A stretch of DNA of 64,000 nucleotides from Ailanthus altissimus (taxonomy: Eukaryota; Streptophyta; Magnoliopsida; Sapindales; Simaroubaceae). Below are positions 45,155 through 63,357 of this stretch, one piece after another. The stretch is from assembly GCA_946807835.1 (NCBI GenBank), contig OX327691.1:15923688-15987687 (forward strand), written 5' to 3'. The translations under genes and the position numbers were made by a program. The stretch's first letter is position 1. Every line of letters begins with the position of its first letter. The notes beneath the pieces were generated by a model. That model made no database searches, had not been told where the DNA came from, and saw nothing but the letters and a program-made list of their open reading frames with translations.

Positions 45155-48100
45155 TGAGCGGAGATTTTCGATGTCACAAGCGCAAGAAGATGATGGGTAG
45201 GGGTGCGGACGGGGGTTGTGGCACCGAGGAGAGGCCTTGTCGACCTGCCGTTCCTAAAATTCCGGAAATTAAGAACGACACAGTTTCGGTTGATGTGTTC
45301 TCCCAGGCTCGAAAAGCGCTCATTGAGCGGTCCCCGTTTGATGTTGGCGAAGACGGGGTTTTGAGTGAGACTAATTTGCCCAATGGCTTAGCCAGTTTGT
45401 TGAAGCAAAATGATAGTAGAAAGCGGCACAAGAAGTCTCACTCGGGTGCTGATAAGAAGTCTTCGAGCAAGAGTGAGAGGTTGAAAGGAACTAGCTTCTG
45501 GGCCGAGGCTGAGGAGTATTTTAGGGACTTGGCATTGTCTGATATAGATGCATTGTCTGAGGTAGCTTCTGTTAGTTTGTTAGCTCGTAATAAGTGTTTG
45601 CTTATTCCATCTTGTGGAAATGATAATGTCAATGTCAATGTAAGTGCAGATGTGAGTGGAGTTGAGTGCGTGAAATGTGGAAATGGAGGTGTTAATGAGG
45701 TTGTTGTTGAGCAAGAAGTTAAAGAGAAGGAGAAAAAAGAGGATGAGAAGCAGTTTATGGGAATTGACAGTTTGGGAGAGGTTGGTTTGATTAAAGAAGA
45801 GAAAAGTTGTGATATTTCAGATTCAAGTGTAGGTTTAGAATGGCTTTTAGGTTGTAGGGCTAGGACTTTGTTAACTTCAGAGCGGCCTTCAAAAAAGAGG
45901 AAGCTTTTAGGTGGTGATGCAGGATTGGGGAAAATTTTGATTGGTTGTCCTTGTGAAGGGAACTCCAGTTTATGTGACTATTGCTGTACTGGTAATACGG
46001 GCAAAGAGTTGAACAAATTGATGGTTTGCAGTTCTTGTAAAGTTGCAGTTCATCAGAAGTGTTATGGTGTGCAAGAGGATGTTGATGGGTCTTGGTTGTG
46101 TTCGTGGTGTAAGGAGAAGAAGAATGGTATGGATGATTCAGCCAAGCAGCCATGTGTTCTATGCCCAAAGCAGGGGGGTGCTTTGAAACCTGTTCATGGT
46201 AGGTCTGCGGAGTTTGCTCACTTAATTTGTTCTCTGTTGATGCCTGAAGTCTATATAGAGGACATCACAAGGATGGAGCCTATTATGAATGTCGGAGGAA
46301 TAAAAGAAACCCGGATGAAATTAGTGTGTAACATATGCAAAGTCAAATGTGGAGCTTGTGTCCGATGCAGTCATGGTATGCTCTGTTGGTTACTTATTTT
46401 ACACCATTCTGCATTTATTTTTTGCTGGTACAACTGGAGATCATGTTAGTAATGAAATCTCTGGCCTACTTATGCAACTGATCAACTGCAGTATCAGGAT
46501 CATATGTAACTCATGCACATTATATGGTGTTGAACTGTATATTTTTCTTTTCCTTAAAAAAAACCCACTTTGTATTTATCTCCCATTGAGCAGATGACTG
46601 GTGGCAATATTTTCTTTTTTTCTAAATAACATATATAACTGGTTCTAGTTAAAGATGAATGGACAAACTGGTAGATCCTACTTTTGAGTATTTAATGGTA
46701 CCATCTACATTTGATGCTTCATGCTTTATATAAAAGCCACACATATTTTGCTCTTTAATTTGACTAGAGGTGACCATATTTATCTGTATGTCATTATCCC
46801 TCATGCACATGTACATTTCCTTGTGGGATTCATTAACTGACATTAGCACTGCAATGTCATTCAACTATGGTCACCTTAATGAGTTTTGTTAAGAGTCCAT
46901 CTATGCTGGTAGAATTTTCCATCTTCTGTATAGAGTGCACAGATCATTATGCCATCCCTTCCCATTAAACAGTGAAGGGATGCTGCAATGATTGGTGCGG
47001 ACTTACATTTCCCCTCTAACTGCACCAGATGCTCTGACTTATATAATTCTCTGTTATGCTGAGATGATTTTCAGAAAGCAGTAATTGATCTTACTGGTGA
47101 TCCTTTTTCTTTTTATGTCGATCAGAAACTGAATACCTTCAGTCTTTTCTTTTCAAGTAATTTGTGAATTGTAAACAACATTATGTTGAATATGATAGCA
47201 AGAGGTCATGTATGATAGAACCTGGGATTACACTAACAAGTAGGGACATGTACCTTGTTGAAAGTATTCTGAAGACAATGTTGTTTGTGGGATTAAAAGT
47301 TTGAGGCAACCGGGACCTTATTGCTGGTCTTCATTTATCCTAGTTTTCTCATTTGTTTTTAAGCTTCAAATTCTTCTCTACATCCAACTAATGTCCTCTA
47401 CTAAGCTTCCTTATATTGGTCAGAAGAAGTCATGGTGTGATGTCACTGGGAAGCTCACCATCAAGAGAAAACACTCTAGGATCTTGATAAAGTTTAGGCT
47501 GTTGTTCGACCATTGTTTAATTTGAGAAGTCGCTTATCATGTCATGCTGCCAGTCTAAAAGGCCATGCATTCTTTAGGTAACTAATGGGTGGTTTTTTAT
47601 TATTGCTTTATACTGCGCCTTATTGAATGAGTTTCCTCCACAACTCTTCCTCTCCTGCTGGCTTGTCATAAAATCTCAGTTTATGCAGGTGCTTGTTACT
47701 TTTTGATTGTAAAAGTAGTGCATCCTTATTCACCTCAGCTACTCTGGTTAATGAGAAAATGTCAAAAGTACTCTAGGGCCAGCTTTTAAGAAATGGGCTT
47801 TTCATGGTTTCATTCGACTTAAAAGCTTTTTTCTTGTGTGTACATATGTATGTGTATATGTTGATGGTATTGTGGTTGTTTTGCTCTGCCAGGGCCTTTA
47901 ACTGAGTACTAGTAATCTGTCAATATTTGAAATTGGGAAAGAATGGTCTCCATTGCTGTTACTTATTTACACTTTACATGCTCTTTACTTTTTATGTTTC
48001 AGCATTTGAGTTTTCTGGGGATTTAGGAGGATAGATGTGAAGTTCATTGTAGAGGAAATAACACTGCAGTTTCATTGTTTCTGTACTTTTTTATACATAA

Positions 48101-51100
48101 GCAAGTTTATTATTATTATTTGTCCAAGCAGTTGGCTGCGTTAATGTTATTCTTAATTAGGTGGTGGCTTGTGGTGAGTGAATGGTCTACTGAAAGCTGC
48201 ATGGTTTGTTATAGGTCTTGAAAATATTAAGCCATCAAGGGTTTTGAGATTAACATTTCAATTGCATTAGATTGTTGAGTTGCCTTTGAGTTAACCTATT
48301 ACAAGTTTTTAACTTTAGTTATTTATTTATTTTTTTAAATAACATGCTCATGTGATGGTGGAACACTCTGTCTTGATTTCTCGGTCCTTGTTGTGCCACT
48401 TACTCATCTTATTGGATTGGTAGTGTATCGATGTCAATTTTGCCTTTTGTGATAGGCTTTTTCTTTCATTGGTTTGGTTAGGAACTTGTAGAGCTTCTTT
48501 CCATCCCATATGTGCAAGGGAGGCAAGACACAAGTTGGAGGTTTGGGGAAAATATGGATGTGATAATGTAAGCTATTCTTCTTGTTTCTTAGAATCTGAA
48601 ATTATATAACTCTCATTGTTGCTATAGAAGTGTGTTACTGACCTAATTCTGTGATGATTTTTTTCTGATTAAAATTGAGTATATCTTTCATATGTTTCTA
48701 CAGGTTGAGTTGCGGGCTTTTTGCTCAAAGCATTCAAACATTCACAATAACGGTAGCTTTCCATGCACAGGAGATCCTTGTTTAGCCATTGACACTGACT
48801 CCTCTATTTCCAACAATCTTCAAGGGGCATTGTTGATTAACAAAATTCACAAGTTGAATATTTCTCACAAAAATGAAGATAAAATTGCTGTTCACTTGGA
48901 ACCTTCTGATGCAAGTTCTGATAGATCCTGTGATAATGAAGACATGAGATTTTCTGGTTCCAGATTAAATGGTGTTGCCATGTCAGAATGTGGTGAGGCA
49001 CAACAATTTGCAAATATGGGTGCAGTAGACAGAAGCGATAGTGAGGATGTTAGTCCATCTGACAAGCTAAATTTTACACTGATTTTGAAGAAGGTGCTAT
49101 GAAAATGTTTTTCAAAACCAACCACCTACATTTTTCTAAGGACTTTATTTGAGCTTCAGCTTGTTCATACTCTTACATCTCTCAATGCTGCAGTTAATTG
49201 ATCGAGGAAAAGTCAGTGTGAAAGATATAGCATCGGATATTGGGATTTCACCTGATTTATTGAATACAACACTTACTGTAATTAACTTTATGCTTTGTAA
49301 CCAGTTTCTGAAACTAATTTTAAAAGTTCATTATCGGTCTTTGTCTTACCCTCATTTTGAAAATTTGCTTATGTTAGCTTTGGCATTTTTCCAGCAGGAT
49401 GGTAGCTTGGGCCCTGACTTGCAATGCAAATTAGTCATATGGCTTAGTAATCATGCTTATTTGGGAGGCTTGCTCAAACATTTCAAACATAAGATAAAAT
49501 CCTCAATTTCATCCAAGTCTGACATTGGAAATGCCAATTCTGATGGTCTTGTGGTATCAGAGTCCGACATTGCAGATGCTGTTGCTGTCAAATCAGTTCC
49601 TCCTCGTAGAAGAACCAAAAGCAACATTAGAATTTTGAGGGATGATAAAGTGGTGTGCTCATCTGAGGAGTTTTTTTGTGGTAATGGGATAACAATGGAC
49701 CAGGTTAAAATAGATATTCTTGATGGAGAAGAACCAGAGAATCCAAGTAAAGTATCCATACCTGTTGCCATTGAAAAGGTAACTCTATTTTATTGCAATT
49801 ATTTGCTTAAACTTTGTGTAGCATTCTGTTTTGAAAGTTTTTAATTATCAACTGATGTCGTTATTAGTTTTGCTTGTTGGATTAGATAGGGAAGAGAGTA
49901 AATTGTTCTTTAGTTTACGAAGTTATGTTTCCATGTCTGTTTGCATCCTCTTGCTCAAAGTTGGACGAGATCTTGCCAAGTGTTGCCAACCAGCTAGTAA
50001 CTTTTTGCATTATCTGACTTTTTTGTCTTCTAGACCCCTATGTTTCTTCTACTCAAAATTTTTCTCGTAGATCTGGTGGACTTTCTCTTATCTCAATAAT
50101 GAAAATTTTCCCTTTTTTGTGGAATAACTGTCAGTGGGTTTTTTGTTTGTTAATAAACTCAATAAAGTTTTGCTTTTAATCTGACTTAAATAGCATCTGG
50201 ACGTTGAAAAGATCATTGGTTTCCTCCTTTTGAAGGAGGTAGGTGAGGTGGAGTGAAATGTAAATATGCTTTTTGGTTTCAATCCTTCTTCTGTTACTTC
50301 TTGTTGAGCTCCACTCGTTTGTCGATGAGGTGCCGTTGAGTTTTCGTTTAGTGGTCAAGTAAAATCTTACTTTAATAAACCCAAAAGGTTGCATGTCATG
50401 AATTATGTAGGTATAGAATTTTTGCATCTGGAAGTTGGTTTCTTCAAACCCTTTTTAGACAGGTATCTTCCTTCTTCTGAAAATTCCTGCCCTCCTCTGG
50501 AATTCTTCATATTTTCGCATTCTAGAGTTGATTTTTAAAAGACTATGGTCATTGCAGCACTAGACCTCAGAGTAGGCATTCTACGATTGGTAGAAAAACT
50601 TTTCCAAGGGTGTTGCTGAAGCCAATTTATCTGTTAAGAGAGAGAGGGAGAGTGTGCTTGGGTGTGCATACGTAATATTTTCAGGATGAGTGTAGGACCA
50701 ACTCAATTAATGTGGATTATGTCTATAGAAAAAAGCTGCCTGAAGTTTCCCTTCTTGTATTGTATGTTGTGTGGTTGTTAATTTAAACAGTAAGATGATG
50801 TTGCATGTTTTGACTTCTATTTTTATATGTTATTTCTTGTTTGCTTGGGCTACTTTCTCTTCTTTTTTCTTACTGTTCTTTTGTTTGTGCAGAGTCCAAC
50901 AGATCCTTTTGGAAGATCTTCACCCAACTCTGAAGGTATTACTCTCCTCTAACTCCTCTCTCTTTTTCTTTTTCTTTTTTTTTTTTGGGGGGGGGGAGGG
51001 GGAATGTAACAAAGGAGAGGGGGTAGAAGTCCCAAAAACAATGTCCCAAAGACAAAAGGCTGAAAATACTGTACAGTAAGAATTCCTATCCATAAAGGAA

Positions 51101-53879
51101 AGATAACAGAGCACAAAAATTACAGAGTCCTCAAGCCCCAACCGTAATAAGTTATGAATACCTCCCAGTTAGCACAAGCCCACAGGCAATCATCTTTGCA
51201 TTGTGCGACCTCATTTATTTTTAGTTGCATGTATATTAGAATTTTCAGTTGTTTTTTTGACACAAACGATCTTATATTGGACAGGCAATTCAGCTAAACC
51301 CTCAGATTGCAGCTTTTCTGGGAAGTGTCAGTCAGAGGAGGCTGCTATTCCTGAGCAGTATAATTTGCTGAATGCAGATCAGGAAAATCCAATTGGTTCA
51401 ACTATCAATCAACTTGTCCCCGACTTCATGTAAGCTCTTCAAAATCAAACTTCTCATACGAAATGTGGATCCTTAAGTGGTGCTTGTTTGAATCCTTCCG
51501 AAGCTTCTTTCATTCATTTCTAGCGCAAGAGTTGTGTGAACTGATGAAACTTTTCTCAACATGTTACATTTGTCTTGCAGAAAAGCAGAACCATCTTCTG
51601 GTTTGTATGTGCACCAGCATATCCAGAAGACATTGTTGCAGATGCAGAGTGGGATGCTCTCAGGTAACAAATGACATGAGATGATGGTAAAATTTATCCT
51701 CTTTTGACGGGGAATTTTTCATCTGTTTCCTGCATACCATTTTCGGATTGGTTCAAATGGATATTTTCTTTTGGCAGGCCCAGGAGATGGAGAAATATCT
51801 CTTCTGGAGGCATCTTCCACTGCAAGTGTCTGTTGTATTCACCAAGGTCGATATTCAAAGTGTAATGAAATGATCTGTAAATCTGATTCAGTATATTTAG
51901 AGCAGTTGGTGAAGGCTAGGAAATGGGGAGTTCTAGAATTGTCTCCAACAGATGAACTGGAGGGCGAAATTATTTATTTTCAGCATAGATTACTTGGCAA
52001 TGCAGTTGCAAGGAAGCGGTTTACTGGTCATTTCTCGTTCTCTCTTAAGTTCTTTTCCATGTATTTATTACCATTTTTCTTGTCTTTTTTTTATCTTTTA
52101 TCTTTTTGTTGTTTCTTTCATTTGTTTTTTTTCTCTTCCCTTACCATTTTCTTCCACAACTAAGGTTCAGGATCTTTTGATTTAAAATGAAACACAAACT
52201 TTCAGACGTTCATCTATCTTCATCTAAAGGGTAGAGAGGTTTTGAGTGGCAAATTAAGTGTTTCTTTTTTATTAGATCTTAACCTTGGATTAAATTAGAT
52301 GTTTCTTTCATTTTTTTTCTCTTCCCTTCCCTTTTTCTTCCACAACTAAGTTTCAGGATCTTTTGACTTAAAATGAAACACAAACTTTCAGATGTTTATC
52401 TATCTTAATCTAAAGGGTAGAGAGGTTTTGAGTGGCAAATTAAGTGTTACCTTTTTATTAGATCTTAACCTTGTATTAAATTAGATTAGTGGTTGAGCCT
52501 CGGTGGTCCTCCAAGGGTTTACTTTACCATACCATTTAGCATCCTTTTTCTTTCTTTATTTACTTTTTTTGCCTGCCATGTCCACCTCCTTCTAATAAAC
52601 GGTGTCGATTTTGTGTCCAAAACTAATTTAAAATATTTGAGTCACAAGAAAATAAGTAAAGTGCGTTGAAAATGTTTTAACACTATTATTATGCCTATCA
52701 GTACTGAATTTTTTTATGAATTTTTTTTGCAGACAATTTAGTTTGCAAGGTTGCCAAGAGTCTACCATGGGAGATTGATGCGGCCCGGAGGCAAAAATGG
52801 GATGCTGTGCTTGTTAACCAGTATCTTTGTGAGCTTAGAGAAGCAAAAAAACAGGGTAGGAAAGAGAGAAGGCATAAGGAAGCCCAGGCCGTGCTAGCTG
52901 CTGCAACTGCCGCTGCAGCAGCTTCTTCTAGGATTTCATCAATTAGAAAGGATTCCCTTGAAGAGTCTGCATCACAGGAGGTTATTATCCTGCTATTGCT
53001 ACTACGCTTTAATTTCTTAGTTTTTTTTTTCTTTTTACTTTTTCCCTTAGATTGATTTTACTGTTATCAGGATATTGTTTATTAGTTTCATTTTCTCCTC
53101 CCCCCTTTTATTTGCAGAACTCATTGAAATTGAATTCTCATAATGGGAGGGTTGGCTTTAGCTCACAGTTGATGTCTCGGGCAAAAGAGACACTTTCAAG
53201 GGTGGCTGTTCCAAGGGTTTCAACAGAAAAGTACTCTGATTTTCTCCAGCCAGTGCCAGATTTTTCTAAAGAGCATCCTAGATCATGTGACATTTGTAGA
53301 CGGTCTGAGACGATATTGAACCCTATTTTAGTCTGTTCCAGCTGCAAGGTCATCTAGCGTGAGCCATGGCTCATTGTTTTGTTTTTTTCTTTTGTTCTGT
53401 GTTTTGACTAAGCCCTTCTGCTGACAGGTTGCGGTCCACTTGGATTGCTATCGTAGTGTTAAAGAATCTACAGGCCCTTGGTACTGTGAATTATGTGAAG
53501 AATTATTATCATCTAGATCCTCTGGAGCACCATCCGTCAATTTTTGGGAGAAACCCTATTTTGTTGCAGAATGTGGTTTATGTGGTGGAACTACAGGAGC
53601 TTTTAGGAAATCTGCTGATGGTCTGTGGGTGCATGCCTTCTGTGCTGAGGTGAAATTTTAACTTGTTTGATTAGTTATTGATTGCATGAACGGGTTTATG
53701 GGCTCATACTCTTTTTCATTCTCCCTGGTTTCCTCAAAATTCATTTGATTTTGATCTCTGTTTTGTGCTGTAGTGGGTCTTTGAGTCAACATTTAGAAGG
53801 GGCCAAGTAAATCCTGTTGCAGGAATGGTATGTGCATATCTTTGATGGTGACATAAATACGCATTCATATCATTCAGTT

Positions 53880-53918
<39 letters not shown>

Positions 53919-56239
53919 ACATAGTTGCAAAGATATATTTAGTGGTAGTTCATTAGATGCCCTGCCTTAATCTTTTGTAACTCTCACCACTATATCTAAT
54001 GGAACTCCAGGAGAAAGTTGCGAAGGGGATTGATATTTGTTGCATCTGCAAGCGCAAACATGGCTTCTGCATAAAGGTGAGCTTTGCATTTTGTTTTCAT
54101 GAATTATTTTGTTTAGTTTCAAGGAACTTGTATAATTAAACTGGAATTTTGTTGATGCAGTGTAACTATGGTCACTGTCGGACCACATTTCACCCTACCT
54201 GTGCTAGAAGTTCTGGGTTCTACATGAATGTAAAGTCTGCCGGTGGCAATTTCCATCACAAGGCTTATTGCGAAAAGCACAGCTTGGAGCAGAGGATGAA
54301 GGTCTGCCTTTGTGTTTGTACATATTTATAATATCTTCATATGGTTGATTATTTTTGCTCTTTCTCATCTGTGCAAGAAGTTTATTTTTTATGGTGACTT
54401 ATTGTTGCATGTCAATTTTATAGGCTGAAATTCAAAAGCATGGCGTTGAGGAATTAAGAAGCATCAAGCAAATTAGGGTAAGGATGCTCTGTCCTTTAGT
54501 TGACTATTTTGTGTTGGTTTAGCGTGCTCGAGGATCATTTGCTGGTCAAATGCTTATCTATATCTTTCATGTTTAGTACTAGTATTTTCTTCCATTTGAC
54601 TATTTTGTGTTGGGTTAGCTCGCTCAAGAATCATTTGCTGGTCCAATGCTTATCTATATCTTTCATGTTTAGTGCTAGTATTTTCTTCCACTTCCTAGTG
54701 TTGATATCAACAGTTTTCAAACTTAATAATTGCCAATTATTGTATTGAACTATTTCTTTCAAATATGGGACTCCTCTTAATTGAAGCAATTTACAGTGTT
54801 AAGATTCCATTTGTAAACGCAAGTTTTTCTAAGAAGTTAATGTGAAAGAAAACATGAATACTAATGAACAAGATAGATTAGATTTATTCGACGGAACCAA
54901 AACCTCCCAAAGATCAATCAATGATGACCCATATTATTAATCATCATAATTGCGTATTTTTATTTCATCCCTTACTCTTAAAAAAGGAGAATACAAACTT
55001 ATTCCTGAAGAAAAGGACAAACTAACCCCGTTACTTGTGGTGCTCCCACAAAGTAGGCACAATAGCTGGCTACATAAACACTATTAGACTTCTTCAACTC
55101 AGTATAACCTAAAATATTACAAATAACAATTTATTTAAAATATGAGTTGTGATTGTAACTTACGGGTGGAAATTTTGAATGCAAAATTGTGAATGGAAAT
55201 GAGGGTAACAGACTAGTTATATTTGTTAGATGTGCTCAATAATTAGATATATATTGTAATGTAGGTTTTTTGTTACTATCTGCTGATTAGATTTTGCAGT
55301 TTGGATCTCCTGATTGTATTTGTACATGGATGCTCCTGTACAGGTTGAGCTAGAGAGATTACGCCTTCTCTGTGAGAGATTAATCAAACGTGAAAAAATT
55401 AAGGTAACTGACAATTGACTAATTGATATTTGGTTTTGTATAAACTGTTTGCTTTGTTGACTATGCTCTCTCTTTCTATATGGTGGTGGTAACCTTTCTA
55501 TTCTACTCGATTGTCTTTTGAGAATAAAATTATTTCTGGACTAGTGAAGCTTATTCAATAATATGAATTTATGCAGCGGGAATTGATTCTTTGCTCGCAT
55601 GAGATTCTTGCTTTCAAAAGAGACCATGCTGCTCGTTTTGTGCACGGTCACGTTACCTTTTTCCCTCCAGATGTTAGTTCAGAATCAGCTACAACATCCC
55701 TTAAAGGTCACACCGACAGTTATAAATCATGCAGTGAGACTTTCCAACGTTCAGATGATGTAACTGTGGACAGCACAGCTTCTGTTAAGAACCGAATTAG
55801 GCCTGTCCCCATGGATGCCGATCAAAGAACAGATGACAGTGCTATGTCCCATAACCTTTTTACTCAAAGACCTTCAGAAAGGGCGCAATTTTCGGGGAAG
55901 CAGATACCTTACAGACCTCATTTGTCATGTAGTCTTTCAAATGAAGAAGAATGGAGCTCAAAAGCTAGAAAGGTGTAGTATTATTTTGCGTTGCTAACTA
56001 ATTTATTTCTCTTCCATTTCGTTCTCAAATGAGAGTTTGGTGTTATGTTCACGCCATGCTATTGCTCACAGCCTTGTGGAACACTTGAAAAAGAGATTGT
56101 GATGACATCCGATGAAGCATCTATGAAGAATAGGAAGTTGCCCAAAGGATTTATTTTTGTCCCTGTTGATTGTCTTCCAAAGGAGAAGCAGATCAACCAG
56201 GACCCACGTTCCTCTGAACAAGGGGAACCTGATGGGTAG
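45154..56239 (+). CDS. Double PHD-zinc knuckle-PHD (PZP) nuclear protein
   Basis: Nineteen exons: 45154-46375, 48482-48567, 48704-49093, 49194-49277, 49398-49778, 50893-50935, 51285-51429, 51581-51663, 51778-52026, 52733-52980, 53118-53348, 53428-53649, 53774-53827, 54011-54076, 54161-54301, 54424-54477, 55344-55403, 55577-55972, 56072-56239; 1440 residues. Module one (about 274-446) is a PHD finger starting CDYCC and an extended PHD starting CVLCPKQGG. Module two (about 1034-1208) starts CDICRRSE and CGLCGG and ends YCEKH. Such modules bind histone H3 tails and DNA in BRPF/JADE/Nto1-type chromatin proteins. An Ala-rich, basic helical tract lies near 920-965. The protein resembles Arabidopsis At1g77800. 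The start MSGDFRCHKRKKMMGRG is chosen on family likeness; an in-frame ATG at 45109 would add 15 Trp-rich residues. No disruption is seen. Confidence 0.9.
52111..52487. repeat. ~188 bp tandem duplication in intron 9 of the PZP gene
   Basis: Two adjacent copies begin GTTTCTTTCA at 52111 and 52301; each contains CTTCCACAACTAAG and GGGTAGAGAGGTTTTGAGTG. They differ by a few substitutions and short indels. Confidence 0.88.
53883..53915. repeat. (TA)n microsatellite in intron 13 of the PZP gene
   Basis: An uninterrupted run of about 16 TA units, 56 bases after the exon 13 donor. Likely length-polymorphic. Confidence 0.95.
54501..54692. repeat. 96 bp tandem duplication in intron 16 of the PZP gene
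   Basis: Copies start TGACTATTTTGTGTTGG at 54501 and 54597, with several substitutions between them. The first copy starts 24 bases after the donor site. Confidence 0.88.
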
Positions 56240-58531
56240 ATTGGGCAGTTATTTTTTATGTGCTCATTGAAGGTCAACAAGCACCTGTGCTGGATAATTG
56301 CTTTCTGCCAGGTGCCTGCTATATTTATTTTGATTACAGAGGCAGAGTGGAGATGGGATTTTAATGCCTGAAATATTTTGCCGGCCAGTGTAGCCTCATG
56401 AAAAAGGAGTTGCATTCTGGTCCTGGGCGGGGAGTTTTGGCCCCATTCTTGTATATTCGTTCTGAGAGTAATTGTACAGTGGGTTAGGGTTGGTTTATTC
56501 CATTTTCATGTAATTGCAAGAGGCAAGGGGCTCATATTTTATTTTAATTGATGCTCGTGCTTGTCGCTTTGGTTAGTGGGATGGAGTGCGGGTGGAACAG
56601 GTCTTCGTGGTATTAACTAGTATGCAAGAAATTAAAAAAGCGTGTCACCCACTGTGCATACTCTGTAAATCTAGTGTACATATTATCACAGTAAGAATCC
56701 TCGAGAAGAAATTCCATTCAGAATGAGATAATCATGCAGCTGTAGTTAGTGGCTCATATTAACTTATATTTTTTTTAAAGGTAATTTTTATTATCATTGA
56801 TATAATTAAAGATATTATTTTTTAAAGTAGAGAATTATTGAAATAATAAAATATAAATTTATTAATCAACGTTTAGATTTAAATTTTTTTCTCTAAAGAG
56901 AGATAACTTTAAAATCAGAGACTATTTATAGATGATTTTTTTTTTTTATTGAGGACGAAGGAATTCTATCTTTTTATAAAGAGATTTTGTTATCTCTCAA
57001 GGAAAAAAATTACTCGAGGGAGAAATACAAAAGTTACAAAAGCCTCTCTAATGCTTGCTTGACGGGGACTCTCAAGCCAAGAGGTAATGCTCACTTGACG
57101 GGGACTCCCAAGCCAAGAGGCGGAATGAAAGGAATTGGTATAAAATCACGCAGGAAGTTATTATAATTAACACAATTCACAATAGATACATTTTATTCCA
57201 ACCAATCCTTAAAGTCTTAATAATCAAATGCCTAAAATTAAAATGCGGGCCAATATGGATCGGCATTTCACTAGCGAAGCGACTGCCGATGAGTTTGCCA
57301 TTTTCGGTTGACAGTAGCTACTTGCCACGATGGTCAGCCTTGGCATTGGGTGGCTGGAAAGGGCGGCCAGAAAGAGCAGAGATGTGGTGCTGGAGGGCTG
57401 CTGATGATTCCGGCAAGTTGCTGTGACAGTCGGCTGGATACAAGCTGGAAAACAGCTTCGGATGGATCCAAAGCTACTCAAACCCAAAAATGTCGGGAAA
57501 GGCCAGTCGTTGTGGTCACGGACTGGGTCGCTGATCTTGGAACACGACGAAAAAATAGAGCACGGTGAACTCGAGGAAACCCGCGGTGGCTGGAATGGCT
57601 TGGCTTAGCCAAGGAAGGCTTCGACTGAGATGGCTCCGGCAAAGGCCAAAGGAAGATTCCAACAAGAGCCTTCGGTCGAAAAATTGAGAGGCCATAGAGA
57701 AGAAAGAGAAAAGGCTGAAAAGCTGTAAAAACTAAGATAGAGTGTTGCTGCTAAAGACTAAGAGAGGGGGGGGGGCGGGGGGGGCGCATCGATCCCCTCT
57801 CCGGTGAAGAAAAGTTTGAAAAAAGGAGGTTGCTTGCTTTGTTGGGCTCGAGAGAAAATTTAGCTAGGGTTAAGAAAGGTGAATTTATATTCCTCCTCCT
57901 CTTTTGTTAAACTAATGAACTTTAATATATTTGGTCTTACTAACTTATATTTGAAACTTCCAATTTCATTCCGACATTTGAATAAGTTCTTGTACGGATG
58001 ACCGTGATTTTCGTGATTTAGGCGAGTTTTACATGCGAGGCAGCGGATTTGTTACATGTCAAAATTCGTAGGCTCACCGCACGACTGGTATCGATAATAA
58101 TATTTAAAATTTTCTTGCAATAGATCATGATCAGTATCTTATCTTCAAAGGAGATGACGATTTAATCCTAAGAAATTAATGAATAATTTTAAAAGTTGTT
58201 AATGACTCGTAAAGTTTTAGTAGTGAATGGGATAATTTTTTTTTAAATTTTAACAATAAGAAATTAATTATTAATTATTTAATACTATGGGTACTTCTAT
58301 TTTTCTCGAAAAGAAGTTAACATGCAGCACGCACTTAAAATGGTCAGTCCGCTGGTAAGTAATTTTGCAGTGTATTTTATAGATCTTAATTCGATTCCAC
58401 CCTCTTCTAATAATTATTAAAAAAAAACCAACAAAAAAAAAGTTAACCCGGGCCCATTCAATATCGTTTATTATTATTTTTATTCTAAATCTAATCCCAA
58501 GCATCCCACCCTAACAAACTCACGACCACCA
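56240..58531. other. 3' UTR of the PZP gene, intergenic repeats, HAM promoter
   Basis: The first ~330 bases are the likely 3' UTR of the PZP gene. A 36 bp duplication (CTTGACGGGGACTC core) lies at 57050-57121. From about 57200 to 58056 the minus strand looks LTR-like: it starts TGTAACAAATCCGCTGC at 58056, has a TATAAATTC site near 57880 and a long G run at about 57767-57786. It has no protein remnant and no located left end. The last ~250 bases before 58532 should hold the acetyltransferase promoter; no clear TATA box was singled out. Confidence 0.45.

Positions 58532-63357
<4,826 letters not shown>

Noticed and set aside
55571..55978. PZP protein ending at the stop after exon 18 (ARKV and stop)
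   Set aside because: A GT donor lies just before that stop and a good acceptor at 56071 leads to an in-frame, family-like last exon. Ending at 55978 remains possible as intron retention.
57224..57608. Overlapping frames of 61-87 codons near a G-rich run
   Set aside because: No recognised domain, and they are embedded in LTR-like sequence.
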